64,000 nucleotides of DNA from Sphingobium sp. (lineage in GTDB: Bacteria; Pseudomonadota; Alphaproteobacteria; Sphingomonadales; Sphingomonadaceae), in contig QFQF01000014.1 of the NCBI GenBank assembly GCA_003248935.1, positions 124,001-188,000 of the forward strand, in the 5' to 3' direction. Below the pieces are notes generated by a model, which worked only from the letters and a program-made list of their open reading frames with translations, ran no database searches and was not told the DNA's origin. The translations under genes and the position numbers were made by a program. Below, in pieces: positions 20,464 through 29,889 of the stretch. How positions within the stretch are numbered: position 1 is the stretch's first letter; every line of letters starts with the position of its first letter.

Positions 20464-21224
20464 TGCCCATGAAATCCCGCTTTTCCGCTTCCCACATCCC
20501 CGCCTTGCTCACGCTGGCGGCCGTCCCCCACGCGGCGCAGGCCGGAACTGTTATGCTCTGGCCGATCGATCCGGTGATCGAGCCCGGCCGTGACGCGACG
20601 ATACTCTGGCTGGAGAACCGGGGCGATACGGCGACGGTGATGCAGGTACGCGTTCTGGGCTGGAACCAGGACAGCGGCACCGATCAGCAGAGCCAGCAGG
20701 ACAAAGTGATCGCCAGCCCGCCGATCGCCCGCATTCCGGCAGGCGGCAAGCAGGTCGTGCGCCTGATCAGCACCGGCGGGCAGCGGCCGGCGGGCGAAGA
20801 TGCCTACCGCGTGATCGTCGACGAACTCCCCGTCGTCCAGCCGGACCACATGTCCGCCGATACCGGCAACGCCATACGATTCCAGATGCGCTATTCCGTG
20901 CCCCTGTTCGTATACGGCGGCGAAGCGCGCAACGCACGACAGTCCACCTCCATATCCCTGCGCTGCGCGGTAACCGACGCGAACGGACGCAAGCAGCTGC
21001 AACTGATCAACACCGGCACGATGCACGCACGGCTGACCGACGTCCGCTTTGGCGGAGAGGGTGAACGGACCGTACCGCTCGGGTCCGGGCTGCTCGGCTA
21101 TGTGCTTCCGGGCAGCAAGGTGCGCTGGCCCCTCCCCGATGGCGTCAGCGGCCGGGAAAGCGTCAGCATGACGGTGAACGGCAGCGCGTCGCGCGTGACC
21201 ATTCCCGGTTGCGCGCCGGGGTAA
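20463..21224 (+). CDS. Periplasmic pilus chaperone (PapD/CsuC family)
   Basis: A 253-residue chaperone starting at the ATG that overlaps the previous stop. The signal peptide ends at AAQA-GTV. The PapD-like first domain holds MLWPIDPVIEPG, LENRGDTATVMQVRVLGW and a conserved R in the PPIARIPAGGKQVVRLI segment; YRVIVDELP follows. It donates a strand to unfolded SCPU subunits in the periplasm and delivers them to the usher. Confidence 0.92.
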   Translation: MPMKSRFSASHIPALLTLAAVPHAAQAGTVMLWPIDPVIEPGRDATILWLENRGDTATVMQVRVLGWNQDSGTDQQSQQDKVIASPPIARIPAGGKQVVRLISTGGQRPAGEDAYRVIVDELPVVQPDHMSADTGNAIRFQMRYSVPLFVYGGEARNARQSTSISLRCAVTDANGRKQLQLINTGTMHARLTDVRFGGEGERTVPLGSGLLGYVLPGSKVRWPLPDGVSGRESVSMTVNGSASRVTIPGCAPG

Positions 21225-21231
21225 TGGCTCC

Positions 21232-23583
21232 ATGCCGCGTCGTCGCCGTCGATCGGCTCGGGCACTGCTCGCCTCCGTGGCGGTGGCGGCGGTGATGCCG
21301 CAGTTCGCATGCGCGCGCGCGCCGCTCGCCAATCCGGTCGACCATGCGACATTGTCCGGGCTGGAGGGCGATATGGCGCTCCGCCTGGAACTGGTCGTCA
21401 ATGGCGTGCCGAGCGGGCGCGTCGTCCCGGTCATTCGCCGTGCCGGTCACTATCTGGTCGCCGCAGCCGATCTGCGCGCGGTCCATATCACGCGCCTGCC
21501 CGCTGGCGATCCCGTCGACATCTCCGCAATTCGCGACATCCACGCCGCCTATGACGAGGCGGCCCAGCGGCTGATGATCGACGTGCCCGCAGGCTGGCTG
21601 CCAGCGCAGACGATCGCGGGTGATGACGATCGCGGCCGGATCGCCCCCGAGAGCAGCTTCGGCGGGCTCCTGAACTATGACCTCTATCTGTCATCGGCGA
21701 GCCGGGGCGAGAGCTATGGTTCCCTCTGGCATGAGGCGCGCCTGTTCGGCGGCTTCGGCATCGCCAGCAGCACCGGCACGCTGCGCTTCGGTCTGTCCGA
21801 AAATGCCGGCCCGGCGCGCTACACGCGCTACGATACCAGCTGGACCTATATCGACGAAGCGCATGTCCGCACATGGGAGGTTGGCGATTTCGTGACGCGC
21901 ACCCTTGGCTGGACCGATCCGGTCCGCTTGGGCGGCGCACAGCTGTCCCGCGATTTCACCGTCCGTCCCGACATCGTCACTTATCCCCTGCCCCGCTTTT
22001 CCGGCGCGGCCGTGGTCCCGAGCGCCGTCGACCTCTTCATCAACGGCTACCGCTCGGCAGGCGGGGACGTGGCTCCCGGGCCATTCACGCTGACCGACAT
22101 GCCCTATGTCAACGGCGCTGGCGAAGCGGTGATCGTCACGACCGATGTCCAGGGACGGCGGGTCAGCACCAGCGTCCCCTTCTATGTCGCCAGCACCTTA
22201 TTGAGACCCGGGCTCAGCGACTATGCCCTGTCGGCCGGCACGATACGGCGCGCATATGGCGAACGGAATTTCTCCTATGGCGCGGCGGCCGCCACTGGCG
22301 CGTGGCGACGGGGCCTGACGGACAGCGTAACGGTGGAGGCAGCCGGCGAACTGTCTGACGGTCACGTGCTCGCAGGACTGGGCACCGTCGTGCGGCTCGG
22401 CACGCTGGGCGTAGCGGACCTGTCGGCCGCGATCAATCGCACCGATGACCGGACCGGACAGCAACTCACCATCGGCTATCAATATAGCGGACGAACCTTC
22501 AACCTGACGGCACGGCACGTCCGGCGCAGCGCCGCTTTCCGCAACCTGTCGAGCCAGGAATTTGCGGAAGGCGTGCTGCCGGACCGCCAGACGCAAGCGA
22601 ACGGCGCCCTGCTGCTGGGCGATCGCTGGGGGACGATCGGCGCCGGATATACTGACGCACGGCGCGGCGACGACCGGTTCCGGCTGGTAAACCTCTCCTA
22701 CAACCGGGTGTTCTGGGGCCGTGCCAGCCTCTATGTCTCCGCCAGTCGGGAGGTGGGTCGCGGCCAGACGACCGGCCTGCTCCAACTGGTGATGCTGCTC
22801 GGCCGGAACGCCACGACGACGGCGGGCATAGAGCGGCTTGCCGGTGGCGATCTGCGCGGACGCGTCGGGTGGAACCGTTCGGTGCCAAGCGACGGCGGCC
22901 TGGGTGCGAGTGTCGCGCTGGCCGACGGCGGCGGAACGGGACGCTACTATCAGGGAGACCTGACATGGCGCACATCCGCCCTGCAGGTTCAGGGCGGGCT
23001 CTATGGCACCGGCGGGAACCGGGTCGGCTGGGGTGAGGTCAGCGGCGCGCTGGTCGCCATGGATGGCGGAATGTTCGCCGCCAATCGCATCAATGACGGC
23101 TTCGCCCTTGTCAGCACCGACGGGGAACCCGGCATTCCGATCCTGTTCGAAAATCGCCCGGTCGGCGTCACGGATGGCAAGGGCCATCTGCTGATCACCT
23201 GGGCCACATCCTATTATCCCGCGAAATATGCGATCGATCCCGGCGAACTGCCGATCGACGTCTCGGTGCCGGTCATCGAAACCCGTGCTGCCGTCCGCCG
23301 AGGCAGCGGACGGCTGGTGAAGTTCGCCGCCCGCCGCGTGAACGCAACCAGCGTGCTGATCCACGATGCAGCGGGACGGCCGCTTCCCGCCGGCAGCACC
23401 GTGACGACGGCGGATGGCGCAATCACCTGGATCGGATGGGACGGAACCGCCTACCTTGAGAATGCGCAGTACGACAACCGGCTGACCGTGACGCGTGCGG
23501 ACGGGACTACATGCCGTGTGCGCTTCGGCTACGATACCAGGCGTGCAGGGACGGCGCGGACGGGGCCGGTGCCATGCCGCTGA
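21232..23583 (+). CDS. Outer-membrane pilus usher (FimD/CsuD family)
   Basis: A 783-residue usher that forms the outer-membrane pore for pilus assembly. Visible are a signal peptide (to about CARA), the N-terminal domain (LELVVNGVPSGRVVPVI), a long beta-rich pore region (PLPRFSGAAVVPSAVDLFINGYR is the typical plug-adjacent motif) and C-terminal domains (FAARRVNATSVLIHDAAGRPLPAG). It ends in a cysteine-containing tail (CRVRFGYDTR). The downstream tip gene overlaps its stop (TGATG). Confidence 0.93.
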   Translation: MPRRRRRSARALLASVAVAAVMPQFACARAPLANPVDHATLSGLEGDMALRLELVVNGVPSGRVVPVIRRAGHYLVAAADLRAVHITRLPAGDPVDISAIRDIHAAYDEAAQRLMIDVPAGWLPAQTIAGDDDRGRIAPESSFGGLLNYDLYLSSASRGESYGSLWHEARLFGGFGIASSTGTLRFGLSENAGPARYTRYDTSWTYIDEAHVRTWEVGDFVTRTLGWTDPVRLGGAQLSRDFTVRPDIVTYPLPRFSGAAVVPSAVDLFINGYRSAGGDVAPGPFTLTDMPYVNGAGEAVIVTTDVQGRRVSTSVPFYVASTLLRPGLSDYALSAGTIRRAYGERNFSYGAAAATGAWRRGLTDSVTVEAAGELSDGHVLAGLGTVVRLGTLGVADLSAAINRTDDRTGQQLTIGYQYSGRTFNLTARHVRRSAAFRNLSSQEFAEGVLPDRQTQANGALLLGDRWGTIGAGYTDARRGDDRFRLVNLSYNRVFWGRASLYVSASREVGRGQTTGLLQLVMLLGRNATTTAGIERLAGGDLRGRVGWNRSVPSDGGLGASVALADGGGTGRYYQGDLTWRTSALQVQGGLYGTGGNRVGWGEVSGALVAMDGGMFAANRINDGFALVSTDGEPGIPILFENRPVGVTDGKGHLLITWATSYYPAKYAIDPGELPIDVSVPVIETRAAVRRGSGRLVKFAARRVNATSVLIHDAAGRPLPAGSTVTTADGAITWIGWDGTAYLENAQYDNRLTVTRADGTTCRVRFGYDTRRAGTARTGPVPCR

Positions 23584-24560
23584 TGCCCCGTATCCTCCGC
23601 ACGCTCGCCGCGCTGGCGCTGCTCCTTGTCTGGCCTTCGCTGGCGCAAGCCGCCTGCACGGCCAGCTCCGGCGCCGTCGACCTTGGAACCCCGTCGTCTT
23701 TCAGCGTTGCGGCAAGCGCGCAGGGCGCGTCGGGTTCGACCGGCTTTTCCTGCACGGGCAGCCTGCTGTCGCTCGCTTCCACCAACACCGTAACGGCGAC
23801 GATCGCGTCGGCGACCAACAGCAGCGGAACGCAGGGCCGCCTCTATAACAGCACCACCGGTGACTATATCCCCTACACCATCTGCAAGGATTCGTCCTGC
23901 AGCCCGACCTATGCCATCGGCAGCCAGGTCGTCTGGTCCAGCACGACGTTCCTGGGACTGCTCGGCCTGTTCAACGCCACGGGCGGCACCCTGCCCATCT
24001 ACATCCGCACGACGCCCGGGACACAGGTTGCCGCCGGAAACTATACCAGCACCATCACGGTCAACTGGAGCTGGCACCTCTGTTCGGTCGGCCTGTTCGG
24101 CGCATGCGTATATGAGGACGGTTCGACCTCCAGCACGATAACCGTCACCTTGGCGGTCACGCAGGACTGCACGATCACCGCCCCGACGCTCAGCTTCGGC
24201 ACCGCCGCGCTCGTGTCCAGCCTCGATCCGGTCAGCCAGACGATCACCATCCGCTGTACGAAGGGCTCCAGCTACAGCGTGGGCATCGACAACGGCGCGC
24301 ACTACGCCTCCGGCAACCGGCGGATGACGAACGGCACCAACGGTATCGCCTATGACATCTACTTCCCCGTGGGATCGGCGAACCGTTGGGGCACGATCAC
24401 AGCCGAACGGCGCAGCAGCGCGCAGGCCACTACCGGCGCCGGCACCTACACCGGCAGCACGGACCAGACATTCACCTACCGCGCGCAGATCATATCGGGT
24501 CAGTCCACGCCGCCCGCGGGCACCTACACCGACACGCTGATGGTCGACATCACGTTCTGA
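23583..24560 (+). CDS. Two-domain SCPU tip protein (CsuE-like)
   Basis: A 325-residue secreted protein. ATG 23583 overlaps the usher stop exactly as at the previous chaperone junction; ATG 23574 is an alternative. The signal peptide ends at AQA-ACT. Two SCPU domains are visible: the first with CTASSGAV...SCTGS and IPYTICKDSSC, the second with DCTITAPTLSFG...IRCTKGSSY and TYTDTLMVDITF. In Csu pili the two-domain subunit is the tip adhesin, so this is probably the adhesive end of the pilus. Confidence 0.88.
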   Translation: MPRILRTLAALALLLVWPSLAQAACTASSGAVDLGTPSSFSVAASAQGASGSTGFSCTGSLLSLASTNTVTATIASATNSSGTQGRLYNSTTGDYIPYTICKDSSCSPTYAIGSQVVWSSTTFLGLLGLFNATGGTLPIYIRTTPGTQVAAGNYTSTITVNWSWHLCSVGLFGACVYEDGSTSSTITVTLAVTQDCTITAPTLSFGTAALVSSLDPVSQTITIRCTKGSSYSVGIDNGAHYASGNRRMTNGTNGIAYDIYFPVGSANRWGTITAERRSSAQATTGAGTYTGSTDQTFTYRAQIISGQSTPPAGTYTDTLMVDITF

Positions 24561-24581
24561 GGGCGAACAGGCAATGCGCGG

Positions 24582-24878
24582 TCAGTAGGCTGACGCGTTC
24601 CTGCGCCGGGTGACCCAGCCCTTGCGCGCCGCTGCGGAACGGGCCTCGGACGAACCCGATTTGTTGGCGCGTCCACCGCGAGAGGACGAGACATGCGTGT
24701 CCTTGCGCCCGCGCCCGGAACCGGACCTGTTGCCGCCGCCCGACTCCTTGTTCACGGTGGCCCAGGCACGGCGCTGTGCCTCGTCCTTCGGAACGCCCCT
24801 GTCCTCGTAACTTTCCTCGATATGCGCCGCCTTGCGCTTCTGCTTGTCGGTATAGGCGCTCTTGTCTCCTCGCGGCAT
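24582..24878 (-). CDS. Small basic protein, 'plasmid stabilization' family
   Basis: A 98-residue, very basic and Gly/Ser-rich protein. ATG 24878 follows a GAGGAG site. The N-terminus (MPRGDKSAYTDKQKRKAAHI) and AQRRAWATVNKESGGG match a group of small soil-bacterial proteins commonly annotated as plasmid stabilization proteins. That name has weak support and its role is unknown; basic tail repeats suggest nucleic acid binding. Confidence 0.8.
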   Translation of the reverse strand: MPRGDKSAYTDKQKRKAAHIEESYEDRGVPKDEAQRRAWATVNKESGGGNRSGSGRGRKDTHVSSSRGGRANKSGSSEARSAAARKGWVTRRRNASAY

Positions 24879-24939
24879 GATGGGCTCCTCTCGTCCAGTA
24901 TTATCGTCCAACGACTGAACGGCGCGAGAGGTCCGGCAC

Positions 24940-25836
24940 TCAGCCCGGTATCGCGAGGTGATCGTCGAGGAAGGACAGGAAAGCCTTGACCCGTACCGCG
25001 TGTCGCACATGGCCGGTATAGAGCGCGTGGATATCCTCCTGGTCGCCCGGATTGAACGGTGCCAGCACCTCGACAAGGCGACCGGCCGCGATATCGGCCG
25101 CGACATGGAAATAGCCCAGGCGTGCTATGCCGCCGCCTGCCGCCGCCATCTGTCGCACGACCTCCCCCGAGTTACCAAGGAAGGGACCATCGACCGGCCG
25201 GTGAACCGTCTTGCCCTCGACCCGGAACGGCCAGCTGTCGATGGACCTGCGGAAACTGAACTGAAGGCAACGGTGCCCGGACAGGTCAGCGGGTGCCGCG
25301 GGAGTGCCGTAAGTTGCCAGATAGTCCGGGCCGGCGACAAGCGCCATGCGGCTGCGGCCGAGCTTCTTGGCGCGCAGCCGCGTGTCGCGCAGCGGGCCGA
25401 TCCGGATCGCGATGTCCGCCCGTTCCTCAACCAGATCGACAACGGTGTCCGACAGCGACAGATCGAGAGCCACGGCCGGATATCGCTCAAGGAAGCGGGG
25501 CAGGATCGGGATCAGGCAATGGACGCCGAACGGCACTGACGCGTTAACCCGCAGAGGGCCGCGTGGCTCCTGCTCCTCCTGCCCGAGGCCGCGCTCGACC
25601 GCTTCGATCTCGGCGAGCAATATGGAAATCCGCTCCCGATAGGCCTGCCCTTCGGCCGTCAGGGTAAGCGAACGCGTCGTCCGCTGGATCAGCACCGTGC
25701 CGAGCCGTGCCTCAAGCCGGGCGATAGACCGGCTGACGGCGGACGGGGTCAGCCGCAACGCCTTGGCCGCGCTCGCGAAACTGCCGCCACCCGCCACGGC
25801 CAGAAATGTTTCCATGTCGGCGATGCGATTATCCAT
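24940..25836 (-). CDS. LysR-family transcriptional regulator
   Basis: A 298-residue LysR regulator. The N-terminal helix-turn-helix (METFLAVAGGGSFASAAKALRLTPSAVSRSIARLEARLG) is followed by a substrate-binding domain. ATG 25836 is preferred over GTG 25845. It is divergent from an SDR gene 109 bp away, a common LysR-target arrangement, so it probably controls that reductase. Confidence 0.9.
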   Translation of the reverse strand: MDNRIADMETFLAVAGGGSFASAAKALRLTPSAVSRSIARLEARLGTVLIQRTTRSLTLTAEGQAYRERISILLAEIEAVERGLGQEEQEPRGPLRVNASVPFGVHCLIPILPRFLERYPAVALDLSLSDTVVDLVEERADIAIRIGPLRDTRLRAKKLGRSRMALVAGPDYLATYGTPAAPADLSGHRCLQFSFRRSIDSWPFRVEGKTVHRPVDGPFLGNSGEVVRQMAAAGGGIARLGYFHVAADIAAGRLVEVLAPFNPGDQEDIHALYTGHVRHAVRVKAFLSFLDDHLAIPG

Positions 25837-25945
25837 ACGGCCCACTCATGAACTGGATTCACTTCTGAAGTGTTGATGGTCAGTCTAATCATCAATAGCA
25901 AGCCCGACTACATCTCGACGCATCATCGCATTGAGGAGCTTTCCC

Positions 25946-26731
25946 ATGGACCTTAAACTTTCCGGCAAAACCGCCCTCGTCACCGGCTCAACCGCCGGCA
26001 TCGGCCTTGCCATTGCCCGCCGGCTCGCGGCCGAGGGCGTCGAAGTCGTCATCGCCGGACGCAATCAGGCCAAGCTGGATGCGGCAGCCGAGGATATCCG
26101 GGCCGTGGGCAAAGTGATCCCGGTCCTCGCCGACCCTGCCACGGCGGAGGGCGCGGAGGCCCTGATCGCGGCTGCGCCGCACGTCGATATCCTCGTCAAC
26201 AATCTCGGCATCTACGAGGCCAAGCCGTTTACCGACATCACCGATGCGGACTGGCATCATTATTTCGAGGTGAACGTCGTCAGCGGCGCGCGCCTCGCGC
26301 GGCATTACTTCCCGCGGATGCTGGCGAACGACTGGGGCAGGATCATCTTCATCGCCAGCGAGAGCGCACTCGTGATCCCGGGCGAGATGATCCACTACGG
26401 CATGACGAAGACGGCGCAGCTCAGCATCGCGCGCGGCCTGGCGGAGAAAACCCGCGGGACCGGCGTCACCGTCAATTCCGTCATGCCGGGCCCGACGCGG
26501 TCGGAGGGCATCGTCGATTTCATCCGGTCGGTGGTAGAGAACAAGGATGCGCCGGCCGAGGAGCAGGAAGCCGAGTTCTTCGAGAAGCTGCGCCCCCTCT
26601 CCCTGATCCGGCGACTGATCGAGGCTGACGAGATCGCCTCCATGGTCGCCTTTCTGGCGAGCCCGCTGGCGGCCGTTACCAACGGTGCCGCAATCCGGGC
26701 GGAGGGCGGTATCGTTCCGACCATCGCCTGA
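25946..26731 (+). CDS. Short-chain dehydrogenase/reductase
   Basis: A 261-residue classical SDR from ATG 25946, preceded by GAGGAG. It has the cofactor motif TGSTAGIG, NNLG, the catalytic S in FIASESA and YxxxK in YGMTK. The substrate is unknown. It is likely the target of the divergent LysR regulator. The next 120 bp hold no visible gene. Confidence 0.9.
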   Translation: MDLKLSGKTALVTGSTAGIGLAIARRLAAEGVEVVIAGRNQAKLDAAAEDIRAVGKVIPVLADPATAEGAEALIAAAPHVDILVNNLGIYEAKPFTDITDADWHHYFEVNVVSGARLARHYFPRMLANDWGRIIFIASESALVIPGEMIHYGMTKTAQLSIARGLAEKTRGTGVTVNSVMPGPTRSEGIVDFIRSVVENKDAPAEEQEAEFFEKLRPLSLIRRLIEADEIASMVAFLASPLAAVTNGAAIRAEGGIVPTIA

Positions 26732-26852
26732 CGGCGGTTGTTCCGATCCGGGCCCCTGCCCATATTCCGTGCGGTGAAGGACAAGACGTCGCGGGCGGCC
26801 CCGGCAAAGGGTCGCCCGTATCCTTACAGGCAATCGCAACGGGAGTAGCAGC

Positions 26853-27725
26853 ATGGCAGACAGCATCCAGAAGATCGCGATCCTGGGCCTGGGGGTGATG
26901 GGCAACGGCATGGCCGGTCAGCTTCTGTCCCACGGGTTCGCACTCAGCATCTGGAACCGTACGCCGGCGAAGGCCCAGCTGTTCGCCGAAAGCGGCGCAC
27001 GGATTGCAGCCAGCCCTGCGGACGCTGCGGAGGGGGCCGATCTGGTCATCGCCATGGTCGCGGATGACGATGCCTCACGATCCGTCTGGCTTGGCGAAGA
27101 GGGCGCGCTTTCGACGCTGCCCTCCGGCGCGATCGGTATCGAGTCGAGTACATTATCGGTCGGCTGGGTTCGCGAACTGGCGGCGGTTGCCAATGAGCGC
27201 GGGGTCGCTTTCCTGGACGCCCCGGTATCCGGCAGCAAGAACGAAGCCGAGTCGGGCAACCTGCGCTTCCTTGTCGGTGGCGAGGCGGAGACGGTCGCGC
27301 GAGCAGCGCCGGTGCTCGATGCGCTGGGACGCGAAACGGTGCCCTGCGGACCGGCGGGCAGCGGCGCGCTCATCAAGCTGATCAACAATTTCCTGTGCGG
27401 CACGCAGATTGCGGCCTTCGCCGAGGCGCTGGTGATGGCGGAGCGCGGGGGTATGGACCCGGCGCTCGCGGGCAGCATCCTGATGGACGGCGCGCCCGGC
27501 AGCCCGATCGTGAAGACGGTCGGTCAGCGGATGATCGACGACGCCTTCGCACCGAATTTCTTCGCGTCGTTGATGACGAAGGATCTGCGCTATGCGATCA
27601 GCACGGCGCAGGACAGCGGCCTCCCGCTCCAGACCGCACACGGTCCCCTTGCCCTGTTCGAGAAGGCACTCGCCCAGGGCCATGGACAGGAAGACATGGC
27701 GGCGGTGTTCAAGGCGGTGGTCTAA
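26853..27725 (+). CDS. NAD(P)-dependent beta-hydroxyacid dehydrogenase (3-hydroxyisobutyrate dehydrogenase family)
   Basis: A 290-residue dehydrogenase. The Rossmann motif ILGLGVMGNGMA is at the N-terminus, the substrate motif DAPVSGSKNEAE follows, and the catalytic lysine lies in LIKLINNFL. It oxidises or reduces a beta-hydroxyacid or semialdehyde; the substrate is not resolvable (3-hydroxyisobutyrate, tartronate semialdehyde and glyoxylate reductases share this fold). Confidence 0.9.
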   Translation: MADSIQKIAILGLGVMGNGMAGQLLSHGFALSIWNRTPAKAQLFAESGARIAASPADAAEGADLVIAMVADDDASRSVWLGEEGALSTLPSGAIGIESSTLSVGWVRELAAVANERGVAFLDAPVSGSKNEAESGNLRFLVGGEAETVARAAPVLDALGRETVPCGPAGSGALIKLINNFLCGTQIAAFAEALVMAERGGMDPALAGSILMDGAPGSPIVKTVGQRMIDDAFAPNFFASLMTKDLRYAISTAQDSGLPLQTAHGPLALFEKALAQGHGQEDMAAVFKAVV

Positions 27726-27742
27726 CCGCCTTCACCGTCTGG

Positions 27743-27922
27743 TCAGGGACGCCGTTTCGCGTAAAGCAGCGCCGCGACGATCGCGGCGGAGCCGATACCG
27801 ACCGCGGTTCCCATCCAGATCTTGCCGTTTCCGGGCTTGCCGCTCTTGTCCTGACCCTTGGTGGCCGAGGCGGCGGGAGGCGGAGTGCTGCCCGCAGCGG
27901 GGCCTGTCTTGTCTTCTGCCAT
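27743..27922 (-). CDS. Small single-pass membrane protein
   Basis: A 59-residue protein from ATG 27922. A Pro/Ala/Lys-rich soluble N-terminus is followed by one transmembrane helix (WMGTAVGIGSAAIVAALLYA) and an Arg-Arg-Pro end. No family is recognised. It is plausible as a gene because the membrane helix and charged end form a sensible small protein and no other gene covers it. Confidence 0.55.
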   Translation of the reverse strand: MAEDKTGPAAGSTPPPAASATKGQDKSGKPGNGKIWMGTAVGIGSAAIVAALLYAKRRP

Positions 27923-28134
27923 AATGCGCCGGTTTATGAACCAAAGCGGATAGGTAGAAAAGGCCAAAGGCGGTGCCGACTGCGTCATTCGTCGCATCAT
28001 CTTCCGCATTGGTGGAAAAGCGGCGCCGGAGATGGCGGGTCGCACGATGCAAAGTCTTTCGGCATCGGGCGCAAAGTCCGTCGCAAGGGCTTGAGCTAGT
28101 CTTCCAGACGTTCAAAACGCAAAAGGCCGGTTAT

Positions 28135-29214
28135 ATGACTATGCTGACGACCGTTCCTCCCGTCACGACATCGGCCGCCTGGCGGGGAGACCGGCTCGCG
28201 GAAACCGGAGAGTGGATTTATCTGCTTTCGCCCGAACAGGTCGCCGAACTGGAGGCGCTCGGCACCCGTTTCGTCGCCGAAAACCCCGACCTGCGCACCG
28301 TCAGCAAGGGGGAGTATCCGCTCGTCGCCTGTGCCGGGGCCGTTGCCGAATGGGGCAAGGATGTCGACTATGGGCGCGGCTTCGTGCTGGTCCGGGGGCT
28401 GCGCACCGACCTCTATTCGGACAAGCTGTCGGCCGCGATCTACTATATTCTGGGCCTGCACATGGGCGACCCCATCCGGCAGAACGAGATGGGCGACCTG
28501 ATCGACCATGTCTATGCGACGTCCGACAAGACCATGGACGATCCCACTGCCATGTCGTCCAAGGTACGCGACAAGCTGGTGTACCATTCCGACAGTTCGG
28601 ACATCGTCGCCCTGATGTGCTTGCGTCCCGCGAAGGAAGGCGGGCTGTCCTGCCTGGTGTCGGGCGCCGAAATCTACAATGAGATATTGCGGCGGCGGCC
28701 GGATCTGGCGCCACTCTTGCTGGAGCCGTTCCACTGGGACTGGCGGCGGCAGGACCATAACGCACCGGCCAACACCTACACTTCCCCCATCGTCAGCATG
28801 GTCGACGGGGTGTTCAGTATGTACGCGGGATCGCTCTACATCCTCACCGCGCAGGACTATCCGGGCGTGCCGAAGCTGTCCGACGACCAGATCGAGGTGC
28901 TGCGCCTGTTCGACGAGATCACCTACGAGCCCGGCATGGCGATCGCGATGGATTTTCGCCCCGGCGACATTCAGTGGCTGTCCAACTATGCCGCGCTGCA
29001 TGCACGCACGACCTTCTGGGACTTCCCCGAGCCGCAGCGGCGGCGCCATCTGCTGCGCCTCTGGCTCAGCCGCGACAGCGGACGGCCGGTCGTCGCGGAC
29101 TTCGGGAAGAACGGCGTCGTCCAGCACCGCGTCGCGCCCCGTGACGGCAAGCCCGAGCATCCCGACGCGCACATGGATATCGGTTCGGTCTCCGTGCCCC
29201 GCCTGCTGTCCTGA
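28135..29214 (+). CDS. TauD/TfdA-family 2-oxoglutarate/Fe(II) oxygenase
   Basis: A 359-residue protein. The iron-binding facial triad is visible as H-x-D in VYHSDSSDIV and a distal His in LHARTTF, with the 2-oxoglutarate-binding Arg downstream (RRHLLRLWL). It hydroxylates an unknown substrate with release of succinate and CO2. ATG 28135 (MTMLT) or 28141 may be used. It is longer than taurine dioxygenase and resembles the trimethyllysine/TfdA-like branch. Convergent with the isochorismatase gene. Confidence 0.87.
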   Translation: MTMLTTVPPVTTSAAWRGDRLAETGEWIYLLSPEQVAELEALGTRFVAENPDLRTVSKGEYPLVACAGAVAEWGKDVDYGRGFVLVRGLRTDLYSDKLSAAIYYILGLHMGDPIRQNEMGDLIDHVYATSDKTMDDPTAMSSKVRDKLVYHSDSSDIVALMCLRPAKEGGLSCLVSGAEIYNEILRRRPDLAPLLLEPFHWDWRRQDHNAPANTYTSPIVSMVDGVFSMYAGSLYILTAQDYPGVPKLSDDQIEVLRLFDEITYEPGMAIAMDFRPGDIQWLSNYAALHARTTFWDFPEPQRRRHLLRLWLSRDSGRPVVADFGKNGVVQHRVAPRDGKPEHPDAHMDIGSVSVPRLLS

Positions 29215-29217
29215 TCG

Positions 29218-29886
29218 TCAGGCGGACGGCAGGAGCGAGCAAACTCCGACAGTCGTTCGTATGTCGGCGAAGTTCAGCCGCACGTTCAGCAGCGCCGCAT
29301 TATGCTCCTCGTCGGTCACCGCCGCCGTCGCATCCGACACCATGATCACCTGATAGCCGATCATGTTGCCGTCCCGCACGGCACTCTCGCAACAGACGTT
29401 GGTGAGCGTGCCCGCAATCACCAGCATCGCGATATCGCGGGCGACCAGTTCAGTGCGCAGCGCGTTCGCGGGGCAGAGAAACGGGCTGTAGCGATATTTG
29501 TCGAGGACGGTATCGCCCGGCTCCACCGCCATCGCCGGATGCAGCGCATGCGATGCGGTTCCGGGACGCATGGTATCGACTGCGCGCCGGACATGCGGGA
29601 TCGAAAGGTCATATTGCCATGACGGCATTGCGAGCGGCGGCGCATCGCTGACCGTCTGACGTGTCCAGATCACGGCGCCCCCTGCCCCGCGCATCGCCCC
29701 GGCCAGACGATTGACCGGCGCGATGATATCCATGGCATGCGGATTGGCGAAAGCTTCGCCGGGCGCCATGAACACGGTCTGCATGTCGATCACGACCAGC
29801 GCCGTCCGTCGCGGATCGATCGCCGTGAAGCGGTTGCTGTGGCTCCCCCTTTCGACGGCCCAGTCGGGCAATGCGATCCTGTGCAC
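29218..29886 (-). CDS. Isochorismatase-family cysteine hydrolase
   Basis: A 222-residue hydrolase with the D34-K130-C165 catalytic set (VVIDMQ, LDKYRYS, TLTNVCCES). Enzymes of this family cleave amides and ureido groups such as nicotinamide, N-carbamoyl compounds and ureidoacrylate. The substrate is unassigned. The start is GTG. It follows the SDR gene by three bases on the same strand, so they form a two-gene operon. Confidence 0.88.
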   Translation of the reverse strand: MHRIALPDWAVERGSHSNRFTAIDPRRTALVVIDMQTVFMAPGEAFANPHAMDIIAPVNRLAGAMRGAGGAVIWTRQTVSDAPPLAMPSWQYDLSIPHVRRAVDTMRPGTASHALHPAMAVEPGDTVLDKYRYSPFLCPANALRTELVARDIAMLVIAGTLTNVCCESAVRDGNMIGYQVIMVSDATAAVTDEEHNAALLNVRLNFADIRTTVGVCSLLPSA

Positions 29887-29889
29887 GTC